Of a stretch of DNA of 64,000 nt, positions 1 to 12,683 are shown in pieces. The notes beneath the pieces are model-generated. The model was not told the DNA's origin. It did no database searches and saw only the letters and a program-made list of their open reading frames with translations. Position 1 is the stretch's first letter. Every line of letters starts with the position of its first letter. A program made the position numbers and the translations under genes. Source of the DNA: an uncultured bacterium (GTDB taxonomy: Bacteria; Bacillota; Clostridia; Oscillospirales; Oscillospiraceae). The stretch is taken from contig CAMCCC010000002.1 in assembly GCA_945873205.1 (NCBI GenBank), forward strand, positions 104,983 to 168,982, read 5' to 3'.

Positions 1-38
1 CGCGTTTTCGCGGCTCTGTCATGGATATCGCCTGGGTT

Positions 39-2534
39 TTACTTGCGCTTGTTCTTCACGATGAACACAGCCACCGCCGCCACGCCCGCAAGGCTGACGA
101 CGATCATGCCGATCCACAGGCCCATGTTGGCGCTGTCGCCGGTCTTGGGCGCCGACCAGGGGTTGGTGCTCTGGATAGGCAGCGTGTTCTGCTGGCTGCC
201 GGCTTTCACGGTGAACTCCGTCTCGGCGGAGCCGCCCAGGGAATTGATGGAAATCTTGTGCGTCCCCACCTTCAGCTGATCCAGGCAGCTCTTGTTCAGG
301 GTGATGATGGTGCTGCCCTCGGCCTTGCTGTAGTAGCTCTCGGAGAGGGTAAAGCCGTTGAGGGTCACAGAGATGAACTCGCTCAGGGGCGCGCTGGAGG
401 TGAAGCTCAGGCCGCTGCTGCTGCCCTGCTGCCAGGTGGCTTTGGCCCCGGCGGTGATCCTGGGTTTGGTCACTTCGCTGATCTTGATGTCCATGGTGCC
501 GCAGCTGCTGCACACCCGCTCCCAGTAGTTGGGGGCCGTGAACTGCCAGCTGCTCCAGCTGTGGACATGCTGGGCCTGGTCCTTGTTGGCCGGGATGGTC
601 TGGGTTTCCACATAGCCGCAGACGCATTTACGCTCCATACTGCCGTCCTTGTCGGCGGTGGCTTCCTTCACGATGCGCCAGGCGCCGAAGGTATGGGCTC
701 CGTAGCCGTACTTGTCGGCGTTGTTGGTCACAGGGCAGTCGGCAGCGATGCAGTTGTTCCAGTGGTGGGTGCTGTTATACTGCCACTGACTGCTCCAGGC
801 ATGGGTGTGCTCCGGGGTGGGCAGAACGGGGATCTGCTCGGTCTTGGTTGCATTGCAGGTGGTGCAGGTATAGGTCTTGATACCGGCCTCCTGGGTGGTG
901 GCCGCCTTGGTCACCACTCCGTCATCCCAGCTATGAAGGGCGTAGCCATTCTTCTGGCTGTTATCACTGATGTCACAGCCCGCCGCCTGGCACTCATGCC
1001 AGTGGTATTCGCCGCTGCCGCTCCAGGTCTCGCCCCAGGAATGGACATGGGCCGGCTCCGTGGGTGCGGGCGTAACCGTAGGTGCGGGCGTCTCGGTGGG
1101 AGTAGGAGTCTCCGTAGGTACAGGCGTCTCCGTAGGTGCGGGGGTCTCCGTGGGAGCAGGAGTCTCCGTGGGTACGGGCGTTTCCGTAGGTGCAGGCGTC
1201 TCCGTGGGTGTGGGTGTCTCCGTAGGTGCGGGCGTCTCGGTGGGTGCGGGCGTCTCCGTGGGTGCGGGTGTCTCCGTGGGTGCGGGTGTCTCCGTGGGTT
1301 CCGTGTTGGGGACATAGCTGCTTGCCGACAGGCTCAGCACATCGGGCAGCAGTTCCCGGGTATCATCGTCGTATTCAAAGCTGACCTGGTAACCCAGCAC
1401 CTGGAAGAGATAGCCGTTGCCCGTGCTGTTGGCGGAGCCGGCCAGGAACAGGCCGCCCTCCTCGCCGATGGCATCCTGGTCACTGTTGGTCACATCTACC
1501 AGGTAGTTCCCGCCCTCCAGTGCCACGATATTCCACATATGAGGCACCGGGCTGTTGATGCCCATCACGCCGGTGGCGGTATAGCAGATTGTCTCCTCAT
1601 CCTGGAACTCGCTCAGGTCGCAGAGGTACTGGAAGGCCTTGGCATAGCCCTCGCAGACCACCTTGGTCTCCGGGTTCCCGTCAAACACGCTGATCAGCTG
1701 CCAGGGTGCGCCGTAGCGGTCCGGGGTGAGGCTGACGGCGTCATGATCATAGTCCGTCAGTCTGCAGATCTCATCCTTGTAAGCCAGGAGCTTTTCGTAG
1801 TCGTTCTTATCCTTGTTGGCTTCGACGATTTCCAGCGCCCTTGTCCTGGCCTGCTTTGCTGCCAGCAGCTGCACCGCGTTCACCAGGTAACAGTCCATGG
1901 TGCTGCCGCTGCCGGTTACCAGGCGATCCACCGGTGTCCCGCTGCGGAACTGCTCGCTGACGGCAAAGGCCAGCTTCATCTCCGTCACAATCACCGACGT
2001 ATCGGTGCGCACATATTTGATCGTGCCGATCATACCGGCGGTCTTGTCATACCAATAAAAATCGTAGGGCAGGTCCATCAGCAGATAGCCGTGGATCTCA
2101 TTCATCCGCAGCTTCTGCTGCAGCACGCTGTTCACGTCGCTGTCGCTATTGGCGGCGGTGAGGCCCATCTCCCCATAGGTCCATTTCAGCGGGGATTTTG
2201 TATAGTCCCACGCCAGAGTCACCAGGCTGCTGGCCTCCCCTGCCGCCACCTTTCCGATCTGCTCCTTGATGGCATTATACAGCGCCAGGCTCCGCTCATC
2301 CGTCAGCCGGTCCTCCCCGGCGCTGAACAGCTGAAAGGCGTATTCCGGATACATGGTCAGTTCCGCGTAAGCATCCAGGATTTCCTGGCCATCCTCGGGC
2401 AGAAGGTCCTCCTCCGGGATCAGGCTGATTTCCCCGCCGTCGATTACCTCCGGGGTCTTTCCCTCAGCATAGGCCGCCGGCATAGCGCCCAGCAGCAGGC
2501 AAAGCATCAGCAGTACGCTCAGTGTCTTTTTCAT
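39..2534 (-). CDS. Secreted, cell-wall-anchored protein with transglutaminase-like domain, TPTETPAP repeat linker and C-terminal sortase-like anchor
   Basis: 831 aa; N-terminal signal peptide [39 protein letters not shown]...[21 protein letters not shown] fits a transglutaminase-like Cys-His-Asp core; C-term [37 protein letters not shown]. Confidence 0.8.
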   Translation of the reverse strand: MKKTLSVLLMLCLLLGAMPAAYAEGKTPEVIDGGEISLIPEEDLLPEDGQEILDAYAELTMYPEYAFQLFSAGEDRLTDERSLALYNAIKEQIGKVAAGEASSLVTLAWDYTKSPLKWTYGEMGLTAANSDSDVNSVLQQKLRMNEIHGYLLMDLPYDFYWYDKTAGMIGTIKYVRTDTSVIVTEMKLAFAVSEQFRSGTPVDRLVTGSGSTMDCYLVNAVQLLAAKQARTRALEIVEANKDKNDYEKLLAYKDEICRLTDYDHDAVSLTPDRYGAPWQLISVFDGNPETKVVCEGYAKAFQYLCDLSEFQDEETICYTATGVMGINSPVPHMWNIVALEGGNYLVDVTNSDQDAIGEEGGLFLAGSANSTGNGYLFQVLGYQVSFEYDDDTRELLPDVLSLSASSYVPNTEPTETPAPTETPAPTETPAPTETPAPTETPTPTETPAPTETPVPTETPAPTETPAPTETPVPTETPTPTETPAPTVTPAPTEPAHVHSWGETWSGSGEYHWHECQAAGCDISDNSQKNGYALHSWDDGVVTKAATTQEAGIKTYTCTTCNATKTEQIPVLPTPEHTHAWSSQWQYNSTHHWNNCIAADCPVTNNADKYGYGAHTFGAWRIVKEATADKDGSMERKCVCGYVETQTIPANKDQAQHVHSWSSWQFTAPNYWERVCSSCGTMDIKISEVTKPRITAGAKATWQQGSSSGLSFTSSAPLSEFISVTLNGFTLSESYYSKAEGSTIITLNKSCLDQLKVGTHKISINSLGGSAETEFTVKAGSQQNTLPIQSTNPWSAPKTGDSANMGLWIGMIVVSLAGVAAVAVFIVKNKRK
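1076..1305 (-). repeat. In-frame tandem DNA repeats (about 18-nt units) encoding [12 protein letters not shown] linker
   Basis: Repeated ggtgcgggcgtctccgtg units. Confidence 0.9.
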
Positions 2535-3070
2535 TTCATGTTCCTCCTCTTCGCATCTATTCCAGCGGCCGGGGCCGCATCATTATCTGGTTAACATAAT
2601 TTTATCACGGCTGTGCCATTATTGCAAGAGCCTCTGCCCTGCCAGTATCCGGCCGGCTCTCTGTAGATATATACGTTTTTGCCGGTCACTTTGTTCCCGT
2701 TGGTTTGATTTTCCATTCCTTTCTTTTTCTAGTCATATCTTTCGCCCTCTGTTTGTGCAAAATGATTGATATTTTATATTTCAAATAATCCCTTTAATCG
2801 CCGTTTTTTGCGTTATTTTTTTAACTTGCAATGCACTTCTCTCTTTCCGTCCCAATTTCTGTCCGTATTTCAAATACACTTTGTTGCTTTTATTTGTGCA
2901 TTTTGATGAGGTCCGGTCCTTTGCTTCCCTGTAATTTGGTGATATGTATGAATTCATGCATTATGCACGAAAACTATTGATTATTCCCTTGTTATTCTCC
3001 GGCTTATCGTATAAAATATACAAACGCAGAGGCAGTTTTTTACAATCAACCTGATAGGAGGTCTGTTGCC

Positions 3071-5062
<1,992 letters not shown>

Positions 5063-5081
5063 ACCACAGCAAAACCCAATA

Positions 5082-5117
5082 CCCTGCCTGGTTTCTCAGG
5101 CAGGGTATTTTCTTTTA
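5082..5117 (+). terminator. Intrinsic terminator after hppA
   Basis: ataccctgcctggtttctcaggcagggtat followed by tttctttt. Confidence 0.85.
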
Positions 5118-5211
5118 TGTTTTTGCATAGCATGGTGTAAATCTCCCTTGCTTTCCTGCGGAATGATTACTATAATAAATAGGCTTTATTGATTATGAGG
5201 TAGTCTGTCCT

Positions 5212-6402
5212 ATGAAGAAAATTCTCCAATCCATCCTGCTGACTGTGCTTACGCTGGTTCTGGTGGTCATTGTGGTGGCCCGCTCCGAGCTGAAATATAA
5301 ATATGAATCCCCCGCCACCCTCCCCGCTCTCCAGACGGAGCTGACGGCCAGCCCATCACCTTCGCCTTCGCCCACGCCTGCTCCTACGCCTACGCCGACG
5401 CCTACGCCGGAGCCTCAGCCGGAATATTTTACCCTCTCCTTCGTGGGGGACTGCACCCTCACCTCCCACCAGATGCTGTGGGAGCAGAGCCCCTATCACT
5501 ATGCCATGCGCATGAACGGGGACTATGCCTATCCCTTCTCCAACACCATCGGGTATTTTGACAGCGATGATTTCACCTTCGCCAATCTGGAGTGTACCTT
5601 CTCCGACCAGGTGATGTATTCCGCCCAGACCTTCTATTTCCGCGCTCCCACCGACTGGGCCCAGATTCTTCTTGAGGGCGGGGTGGATTTCGTCACCACT
5701 GCCAACAACCATATGTACGACTTTGGGGAGACCGGCGCCCAGGACACCTTTGCAGCCCTGGAAGCCTGGGGCATCCCCTACGGCAGGGACGGCCAGGCCC
5801 AGCTTTTCACCACGGAAAGCGGCCTGACCCTGGGCATCTACTGCGCCTACCGGGACTATAACCCCAGCAAGGACGCCGCCGTGGAGGCCATTGCCCAGCT
5901 GCGCGCCGAGGGGGCCGAGTTTGTGTTCTGCGCCTTTCACTGGGGGCAGGAGCTGTTTTATCAGCCCACCCAGAACCAGATCGAGCTGGCCCACGCCTGC
6001 ATCGACGCCGGGGCCGACCTGGTCTATGGCAGCCATTCCCATTGCCTCCAGCCCATGGAGGAGTACAACGGCGGTCTGATTCTCTATTCCATGGGCAACT
6101 GGTCCTTCGGCGGCAATACCAGCCCCTCGGACCGGGACACCGCCATTGTCCAGCTCCGGGTCAAGCGGGACCTGGACGGCACCATCTCCACCGATTCCTA
6201 CAGCATCATCCCCTGCTGTGTCAGCAGCCTGCCTGTGGGGGCCGATCAGGGCGCCGATAATGACTACCGCCCCACCCCCTATGCGCCGGACAGCGAGGAA
6301 TACCGCCGCACCCTCAGCAAGCTGGACGGCAGCTATGAGGGCGTCAGCACCGGCGCCGACTATTCCGGCTGGTACGCCAGCTACGGCGGCGCCCCGGCGT
6401 AA
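5212..6402 (+). CDS. CapA-family (poly-gamma-glutamate capsule synthesis-like) metallophosphatase
   Basis: LSFVGDCTLTS, FANLECTFSD, TTANNHMYDFGE, FCAFHWGQEL, DLVYGSHSHCLQPMEEYNG motifs; N-terminal TM and PT-rich linker. Confidence 0.9.
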   Translation: MKKILQSILLTVLTLVLVVIVVARSELKYKYESPATLPALQTELTASPSPSPSPTPAPTPTPTPTPEPQPEYFTLSFVGDCTLTSHQMLWEQSPYHYAMRMNGDYAYPFSNTIGYFDSDDFTFANLECTFSDQVMYSAQTFYFRAPTDWAQILLEGGVDFVTTANNHMYDFGETGAQDTFAALEAWGIPYGRDGQAQLFTTESGLTLGIYCAYRDYNPSKDAAVEAIAQLRAEGAEFVFCAFHWGQELFYQPTQNQIELAHACIDAGADLVYGSHSHCLQPMEEYNGGLILYSMGNWSFGGNTSPSDRDTAIVQLRVKRDLDGTISTDSYSIIPCCVSSLPVGADQGADNDYRPTPYAPDSEEYRRTLSKLDGSYEGVSTGADYSGWYASYGGAPA

Positions 6403-6431
6403 GCGTTGGTCCGGCCGGTTCCTCCGGGAAG

Positions 6432-6676
6432 TGAATAAAAAAAGTCCATTCTGGATGCTGTACCATTGGATTCTGCCGGTCAAAGGCTTCCCCTTGAGGG
6501 GAAGCTGGCGGCGCAGCCGACTGATGAGGTGGCAAGTAAAGACTGGGAAAAAGCAGAAACTTCCATCAAAAAACAAGATTTCCACCTCATCCGCCCAGTG
6601 TGCGCACTGGGCACCTTCCCCTCCAGGGGAAGGCTTTTGGACGCGTTCTCTTTCCTCGCATTTTGTTTCTTTGACA
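6432..6676. repeat. Long-form intergenic double-hairpin repeat (family A)
   Basis: tgaataaaaaaagtcc ... GGTCAAAGGCTTCCCCTTGAGGGGAAGCTGGCGGCGCAGCCGACTGATGAGGTGG ... CCACCTCATCCGCCCAGTGTGCGCACTGGGCACCTTCCCCTCCAGGGGAAGGC ... ctttgaca; same arrangement as 42489-42734. Confidence 0.9.
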
Positions 6677-6740
6677 GCTTCAAAAAAAGAAGGAAGGCAA
6701 AACCTTCCTTCTTTTTTATTGGTTTTAACGGTTCAGGTGT

Positions 6741-9700
6741 TTATTTCCCGGTTTCCTTTTTCTTTATGATCACAAGCGAGGCGCCGATGGCCATCAGGCT
6801 TATGCTGGCCAGGGCAGCCCAGAGGCCGATGTTGCTGCTGTCGCCGGTGCCGGGAGACGTGGTGTAGGTATTGGTGATGATGAAGCCGCCGTTGGGGTTG
6901 GTGCTCACCGCTCCGCTGTAGAAGTACATGGATTTCTCGCGGACGCTGTAGGTAATGGCCTTGCCGTTGGCATAGACAGGAAGGTTTTCAAATTCTCCCA
7001 CCCATCCGTTCCGGGCCGTGATGCGCAGCTTCTCCCCGGTGGCCTCGCCGTTGGCGTACAGGTAGACCGTGATGCTTCCGGGCCGGCGGTCATTGGCGTC
7101 GTTATTGTCATTCCAGCGCTTCACCACAGGGATGGACATCATCTCCGGCACGTGACTGTTGGTTATGATGAAGTCCGTGGTGCTGTCCTGCGCATTGGTG
7201 ATCACGGTTGTGTACTTGTTAACCTTGTTTTCCGTCACGGTGTAGACGATTTCCTCTCCGTCAGCGTAGGCCTCCAGTCCCGTGAAGCTTCCCGTCCACT
7301 GGTTGGCCTCGCTGAGCACCAGCGTTTTCCCGGTGGGCTCTCTGTCAGCCAGCAGCGTCACCGTCACGCTGTCGGGCCGGAAGCCGTCATTGTCATTAAA
7401 GTCATCCCAGACTTTGGTGACAGTAACCGCCAGCTTCTTCGGTTCCACCGTGTAGGATACGGTGGGCTTGGGGAAGGGCAGGGCCTCGCCTTCCTTGCCG
7501 TTGCTGTCCACGGGGTAGAGCACAGCGGAATTGTTGGTGTACAGTTCCGTGGAGTCTGTGCTTCCGTCCCGGTCATACGCGCCATAGGTCCCCGGTTCCT
7601 CCTTGGGGTTGGTCAGCTGCACCGTGTAAGTCAGCTGCACAGGGGCGAAATTGCTGATGGCCTCGTTGATGTTCCAGACGAAGTGCTCTTCCTCCTGCCC
7701 GTTGCCTCTGAGATACTCCACCGTGAAGGCATAGCCTCCGTTCACCGGCTTGAAGCCGTATTCGTTCTCACTCAGCTTCACCGCCGCGTAGCTTTCGCTG
7801 CCCACCTTCAGAATCATATCTTCCGGCTTGACAAAGTCAAAGTCATAGTCATCGGCCACATAGCCCATGTAGTCCTCCACCCAGGAGCCGCTGTCCACCA
7901 GGTAAAGGATGTCGTTCTGAATCTGGCTGAAGTCCACGGTCTTTCCATCGGCCAGGAAGCGCATGAAGCTGGGGCCCCACAGGTACTGCTCTCCGGATTT
8001 GGTGCCTGCCGCCATGGCATAGCAGTGATACTTCGCGGCAGCCGCGGAATAGGCCTCATAGGTGAGATAGAGCGCCTTATCTATGGAGTTGACATAGCCG
8101 GACTGATTTTCCACCGGCGTTGACGCCGTGGGTGTGCCGCCGTAGGGGTATTCATAGGTGGTCCCCTGTACCTCGGCCTGGGTCTTTACCCTGCCCAGGA
8201 ATTCCGCCCAGTCCGCCGGGGGATCGTTGCTGCCGTACTTGCTCTTCCAGTTATCCGGCCCGTCCCAGTTGCTTACAACGCCGTCGTTCAGGAAGGACCA
8301 GGCGGTGGCGGTGGGGGTCTGGTTATAGATGTAGGTGATGCCGTCGCTGACGAAGATCAGGTACTTGCGGCTGTCGTCCACACTGCTGTCATTGTCCAGC
8401 ATACCGATGCCGGCCAGCAGGCCCGCGTGGGCGTTGGTGCCGCTGCTGATTTCCTGCCTGATTGCCGCTTCAATGGCGTCATACTGGGTGGCAAGATCCA
8501 TAAAGTTGGTCATGTTGGCCACTTTGTTGAAGATCACCACGCCCACCTTGACCCGGGCATTGGTGTTCTCAATCTGGGCCTTCAGCGTCTGGAGCATCTC
8601 CAGGGTCTGCTGTTCCAGAGCCGGGCTGGTGGATTTATCCAGCACGAACACAATATCCGTGACCAGCTGCTCTTCCGCCGAGGGCAGGGACAGGGTCACT
8701 CTGGACTCAAAGTTTGCATCCAGATTCGTGGCCGTCTTGGAGCGGGAGACCGCCCAGTCCGGACCGGGCACCGGGTCCACCGGCACCACCGGGATCAGCC
8801 CATGGGCCGCCTTCAGGGCAACGGCCTCGGCATAGGTGCCCGCATTCATCAGCACCACATGCTGCTTGCCGGTATCCGCAGTGTCCGCCAGCCAGCGGCT
8901 GCCTTCGCCGTCCTCATACCAGCCGTCGATGGCGTGGATGGCTCCGTTGCAGTCCGGCTCACCGTCCAGGGCCCAGTCGGTCCCAACGTTGCCGAAGCTG
9001 ATGGTGCCTTTGTTATAAATGTCATCGCCTGCGGTGCCCGCATGGTTGTTGTACAGCACCAGGTTGGCAGGGAAGCTGGCCGTGCCATTGACGTAGATGC
9101 CGCCGCCATAGCCCAGCAGCTCTGCCTTGTTCTCAACAATGGTCACATTGGCGCTGCTGTCCACCGTCAGGGAGCCGGCTTTCTGGTAAATGCCGGAGCC
9201 ACTGTTGCCTTTGATGGTGACCGTGCTGCCGTTTGTGATGCTGCTCTCGCCGCCGCCAATGTGAACCGCACCGGGAATGGTCCACTTGCTGCTGATGCTG
9301 CACTTGTTGCCCTCAACCGTAACGGTGGAGCCGTCAATGGTAAGGGTGCTGTTCGTGTGCAGGCCGTTGGCGCCGTTGCCGCTGGCGGTAACGGTGGAGC
9401 CGGTGATTTTGCACCAGCCGGCAGACAGGCCATGGGCGCCGTTGTTATTGAAGTTGACCTCGGAGCCGTTCTTGATATCGAAGTGGGAGCCGTTGGAGCC
9501 ATTGCCCGTGCTGTTCACCACGTCTATGTAGCTTCCGTCACAGTTTACAACAAAGGTCCCGGTAAAGCCGGAGCGGTTGTGATCCGAAATAAAGTGGGAA
9601 CCGCCGGTCAGGTTGATATTATACTCCCCGTCTCCTTCGTTCCACTCCAGAGCATCCTGCGCATAATTGCTGATGCGCAGCGTGGAGGAATTCAGATTCA

Positions 9701-10673
9701 GCTTATTGTTGTTGCAGAAATAGATTGCGTGCGCATTGCCTGCCCCGGTTCCGTCCATGCTCATGGTGGAGCTGTTCAGTGTAAGGCTGGCGTCCTTGCT
9801 GGCGCAAATGGCCATCCAGGTCCACTCGGCAGTGTAGGGCGTGGAGCCAATCCCCGTCATCACAACATTGCAGTTGTTAAAGGTCAGTGCCGTGCCCCAG
9901 AGCGCAATACCATACTGTGTGAAGCTGATGGTCTTTTCATTGCCGTTAATGGTCAGGTTCTTGCTGAGATTGAAGCCCGCAGTCCCGCAGTCCGCCAGCA
10001 GCTCGATGGTGTCCCCATCCACTGCTGCCGCCACTGCTGCATCCAGGGTTTCAAACTCGGTTTCACCGATTCTGGCAACGGCCGTCCCCTCCAGTGTTTC
10101 CACGCCGCCGGTCAGGGCCTTAATTGCCGCCATCAGCTTCGCCACAGCAGCCTGCACGTCCTCCCGTGCCAGCTCTGCCTCGCTCAGGGCGTCATAGGCG
10201 TTCTGGGCCGCGCCGATCTGTTGGTCCAGCACCGGGCCTGTCTCCTCATTCACTTCCTCAGGGATCACGATGGATGCCACTGCGTCCAGAAACGCCTGCA
10301 CTGCCGCAGGAACCTCCTCAGGCTCCTTTTCCGCAAGGACACAGTCCCCCTCGTGGCCGTCGGTCAGCGTGCAGCCCTCGGTTTTTGTGCAGGCCGCCGG
10401 AGCCTCAGTGGGCGCCGGTGTCCCGGTAGGCGCCGGAGCCTCAGTGGGTGTCGGGGTCCCAGTAGGCGCCGGAGCCTCAGTGGGTGTCGGGGTCCCAGTA
10501 GGCGCCGGTGTCGCAGTGGGCGTCGGGGTCTCAGTAGGCGCCGGTGTCTCGGTGGGTGTCGGTACCTCCCCTTCCTCTGCCCCAGTGGCAAAAGCCGCCG
10601 GAACCAGAGACAGCGCCAATATCAGTACCAGGGCCACGGCCAGCAGCCGCTTCCATCCATTCTTCTTCATCAC
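6741..10673 (-). CDS. Large surface protein: PT-rich linker, parallel beta-helix region, VWA domain, Cna-B-type domains, C-terminal sortase-like anchor
   Basis: 1310 aa; signal peptide; VTDIVFVLDKSTSPALEQQ (VWA MIDAS-like); two repeats VTVTKVWDDFNDNDGFRPDSVTVTLLADREPTG / IPVVKRWNDNNDANDRRPGSITVYLYANGEATG; SPGTGDSSNIGLWAALASISLMAIGASLVIIKKKETGK. Confidence 0.9.
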   Translation of the reverse strand: MMKKNGWKRLLAVALVLILALSLVPAAFATGAEEGEVPTPTETPAPTETPTPTATPAPTGTPTPTEAPAPTGTPTPTEAPAPTGTPAPTEAPAACTKTEGCTLTDGHEGDCVLAEKEPEEVPAAVQAFLDAVASIVIPEEVNEETGPVLDQQIGAAQNAYDALSEAELAREDVQAAVAKLMAAIKALTGGVETLEGTAVARIGETEFETLDAAVAAAVDGDTIELLADCGTAGFNLSKNLTINGNEKTISFTQYGIALWGTALTFNNCNVVMTGIGSTPYTAEWTWMAICASKDASLTLNSSTMSMDGTGAGNAHAIYFCNNNKLNLNSSTLRISNYAQDALEWNEGDGEYNINLTGGSHFISDHNRSGFTGTFVVNCDGSYIDVVNSTGNGSNGSHFDIKNGSEVNFNNNGAHGLSAGWCKITGSTVTASGNGANGLHTNSTLTIDGSTVTVEGNKCSISSKWTIPGAVHIGGGESSITNGSTVTIKGNSGSGIYQKAGSLTVDSSANVTIVENKAELLGYGGGIYVNGTASFPANLVLYNNHAGTAGDDIYNKGTISFGNVGTDWALDGEPDCNGAIHAIDGWYEDGEGSRWLADTADTGKQHVVLMNAGTYAEAVALKAAHGLIPVVPVDPVPGPDWAVSRSKTATNLDANFESRVTLSLPSAEEQLVTDIVFVLDKSTSPALEQQTLEMLQTLKAQIENTNARVKVGVVIFNKVANMTNFMDLATQYDAIEAAIRQEISSGTNAHAGLLAGIGMLDNDSSVDDSRKYLIFVSDGITYIYNQTPTATAWSFLNDGVVSNWDGPDNWKSKYGSNDPPADWAEFLGRVKTQAEVQGTTYEYPYGGTPTASTPVENQSGYVNSIDKALYLTYEAYSAAAAKYHCYAMAAGTKSGEQYLWGPSFMRFLADGKTVDFSQIQNDILYLVDSGSWVEDYMGYVADDYDFDFVKPEDMILKVGSESYAAVKLSENEYGFKPVNGGYAFTVEYLRGNGQEEEHFVWNINEAISNFAPVQLTYTVQLTNPKEEPGTYGAYDRDGSTDSTELYTNNSAVLYPVDSNGKEGEALPFPKPTVSYTVEPKKLAVTVTKVWDDFNDNDGFRPDSVTVTLLADREPTGKTLVLSEANQWTGSFTGLEAYADGEEIVYTVTENKVNKYTTVITNAQDSTTDFIITNSHVPEMMSIPVVKRWNDNNDANDRRPGSITVYLYANGEATGEKLRITARNGWVGEFENLPVYANGKAITYSVREKSMYFYSGAVSTNPNGGFIITNTYTTSPGTGDSSNIGLWAALASISLMAIGASLVIIKKKETGK
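10385..10575 (-). repeat. In-frame tandem repeats encoding [17 protein letters not shown] linker
   Basis: Repeated gccggagcctcagtgggtgtcggggtcccagtaggc units. Confidence 0.9.
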
Positions 10674-10948
10674 AGACGTCCTCCTTCAAACAGCATTCTT
10701 CTCATCCTGTGACGCAAACCTCTTGCGAATTCCGTCGTATGGTTCAGCATCTTATATATGGCAATTATACCATATTCATGCCCTGAAAACAAGACCTTTC
10801 CCCCATTGTTTTCCGCTGTAAAAATACACAAAAATGCAAAATTCTACAAAATACATGGGAATTTTTTACAGATTAGTATAAATTTCTTAACAGCCTGTTC
10901 TGATGGAACCGGCGGCAAGGGCTTTGCCCCTGCCGCCGGTTCTCCGCT

Positions 10949-11209
10949 TTATTCCTTCATCTGTTTTCTGATCTGGTCCGCGCCTGTGGCTGCCAGGCCG
11001 GATACGATCCCCACCGCCAGGGCCGTGATCACATCCTCCGCCGGAAATGCCGGCATCACCGCCATCCCCAGCAGGCCCAGCAGGCCGCCGGCTACGCCGC
11101 AGACGATAGGGATCCACTTGTTGTCCAGTCGGGACGCTTTGGCCACTTCCCCCAGCAGCCAGGCGATCACGGTAATGGCCGCCACGCCTGTAATTCCCAT
11201 CAGTTCCAT
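10949..11209 (-). CDS. Phage holin
   Basis: MELMGITGVAAITVIAWLLGEVAKASRLDNKWIPIVCGVAGGLLGLLGMAVMPAFPAEDVITALAVGIVSGLAATGADQIRKQMKE; typical small multi-TM holin next to endolysin. Confidence 0.85.
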   Translation of the reverse strand: MELMGITGVAAITVIAWLLGEVAKASRLDNKWIPIVCGVAGGLLGLLGMAVMPAFPAEDVITALAVGIVSGLAATGADQIRKQMKE

Positions 11210-11213
11210 TTCT

Positions 11214-11432
11214 TCATTCCTTCCTTTCCAGGTCCGCCAGCCGGTGGTTGATGACCTTGATCTGTTCCTCCACCACCGGCATTCTGCGGGCAAAATTGTT
11301 GTGCTCTCTTACCTCTCTGGCCAGTTCTTCCACCTTGGTTTCCAATATTGCCTGGGTGCGTCCGTTGCTGATCATCACGCCCAGCAGCGTCAGTCCCCCG
11401 GTGATCAATGCCACGATTACCGCTTCCCCCAC
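11214..11432 (-). CDS. Small phage membrane/coiled-coil protein (XhlA-like)
   Basis: 72 aa with one N-terminal TM segment plus coiled coil, between holin and endolysin. Confidence 0.55.
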   Translation of the reverse strand: MGEAVIVALITGGLTLLGVMISNGRTQAILETKVEELAREVREHNNFARRMPVVEEQIKVINHRLADLERKE

Positions 11433-11436
11433 ATAT

Positions 11437-12138
11437 TCATCCCCTCAAAAGTGTCCTCCACGTTTCCCCGCCGGCTTCCCCGTCGGTTTCCAGATTGTTG
11501 TCCGCCTGAAAGCCCGTAACCGCCCGGCTGGTCAGCACGCCGAAGATGCCGTCGCAGTCCCCGGTGTAGTAGCCCCGGGCTGCCAGCAGCTGCTGCACGG
11601 TGGTGACGGCGGCATCCTCCATCCCCTGTTTCAGCAGCGGCAGCCTGACATTATAATAATATGTAGGCTTCATGCTGTCCTTCACTGGCTTCTCCCCGTC
11701 GCCTGTGTACCGCAGCACACAGTCCCAGGGGTAGTTGCGGTAGGGCCGTACCAGGAACTCCCGGCCTGTCTGGTCGCCGGACTGGCCACCGGTAACGCCG
11801 CCGTTTTCATTGATGCTGGCCTCCACCTCCATGCCCTTGCCGCAGTACATGGCCGTGTGGTGCCGGCTATTCAGCAGCACGTCGCCCCGCTGCAAGCCTG
11901 TCCCTGTGGCCAGATCAATACCGTCCGTCACATCCTCAAACCCGCAGCGGAGGAACACTCCACGCATATTACCGGTATAAGTGGCGCCGTTGCTCTTGAC
12001 AGGTACACCCGCCATCTCCCATGCGGCAATCACCGCGCTGGAGCAGTCATAGTCCGGGCCCCAGCGGTTGGCCTGGTCATAGCCGTGGCTGTCATCTGCC
12101 GCCCAGGCCTCCATCCGGGCTGTCGCTCTCTCCTTCAT
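11437..12138 (-). CDS. Phage endolysin: NlpC/P60-like peptidase plus C-terminal peptidoglycan-binding domain
   Basis: YDCSSAVIAAWEMAG (catalytic Cys), RGDVLLNSRHHTAMYCGKGMEVEA (His); C-term VTTVQQLLAARGYYTGDCDGIFGVLTSRAVTGFQADNNLETDGEAGGETW. Confidence 0.88.
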   Translation of the reverse strand: MKERATARMEAWAADDSHGYDQANRWGPDYDCSSAVIAAWEMAGVPVKSNGATYTGNMRGVFLRCGFEDVTDGIDLATGTGLQRGDVLLNSRHHTAMYCGKGMEVEASINENGGVTGGQSGDQTGREFLVRPYRNYPWDCVLRYTGDGEKPVKDSMKPTYYYNVRLPLLKQGMEDAAVTTVQQLLAARGYYTGDCDGIFGVLTSRAVTGFQADNNLETDGEAGGETWRTLLRG

Positions 12139-12159
12139 TGATTTTCACCCTCATCGTAA

Positions 12160-12195
12160 TTACTTGCCGCACTTGCCGCCTTTCTTCCTGGCCAT
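12160..12195 (-). CDS. Putative 11-aa microprotein MARKKGGKCGK
   Basis: Minus strand AGGAGGTGAGGAAC-ATGGCCAGGAAGAAAGGCGGCAAGTGCGGCAAGTAA; near-perfect Shine-Dalgarno with good spacing; absent from ORF track because of size. Confidence 0.4.
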   Translation of the reverse strand: MARKKGGKCGK

Positions 12196-12208
12196 GTTCC
12201 TCACCTCC

Positions 12209-12361
12209 TCAGGCATAGCTGGCAGCTGCCAGCTCCGTCAGTTCGGTGTACTGCTCATCGCTGAGACGATTGCAGGCGTAGAACACATCCAGCTTGTTCT
12301 GGGCCTCCTCTGCGGTTTTGTAGAAATTCCGGCTGATCAGCCGCTTCATTGCACTATACAT
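12209..12361 (-). CDS. Small phage protein (50 aa)
   Basis: MYSAMKRLISRNFYKTAEEAQNKLDVFYACNRLSDEQYTELTELAAASYA; tightly packed between neighbours; absent from ORF track because of size. Confidence 0.65.
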   Translation of the reverse strand: MYSAMKRLISRNFYKTAEEAQNKLDVFYACNRLSDEQYTELTELAAASYA

Positions 12362-12671
12362 TCTCCATTACCTCCAGATCACTGTTGTACACTTCCTCAA
12401 CCAATGCCGCAATTTCCTCCATGGCTTTGGTTTGTTCCTCCTCATAGAGGGCCTGCAGTTCCGCCAGAATTTTGTAATCCCGCCAGGGGGCGATCATCTC
12501 ACCGGTGAACACCTGCCCGTCCTCCCGTGTCCAGCTCTGTCCGGTCGGCACAAAGCGGTAGCCCTCGATAAACTGTCTGCACTTTCCATCAAAAGCGTCC
12601 GTCTCCACAGCTGTCAGGCCATCACCGGCGGAGGTATGGCATTTATAATTACTGTCTATGTAGATCGTCAT
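12354..12671 (-). CDS. Conserved phage tail-region hypothetical protein
   Basis: 105 aa; MTIYIDSNYKCHTSAGDGLTAVETDAFDGKCRQFIEGYRFVPTGQSWTREDG..., typical of the gene after tail fibres in Firmicutes prophages. Confidence 0.65.
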   Translation of the reverse strand: MTIYIDSNYKCHTSAGDGLTAVETDAFDGKCRQFIEGYRFVPTGQSWTREDGQVFTGEMIAPWRDYKILAELQALYEEEQTKAMEEIAALVEEVYNSDLEVMENV

Positions 12672-12683
12672 TTGTCATGCCTC

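Noticed and set aside
1076-1305. Possible CRISPR or satellite
   Set aside because: Perfectly in-frame tandem codon repeats encoding PTETPA linker
21-2594. Long antisense ORF (857 aa, + strand) opposite the surface protein
   Set aside because: Shadow ORF in GC-rich DNA; low-complexity translation, no RBS or domain signal; the minus-strand protein has signal peptide, domain and anchor
8427-10712. Large + strand ORF opposite the 1310-aa surface protein
   Set aside because: Antisense shadow with no domain signatures
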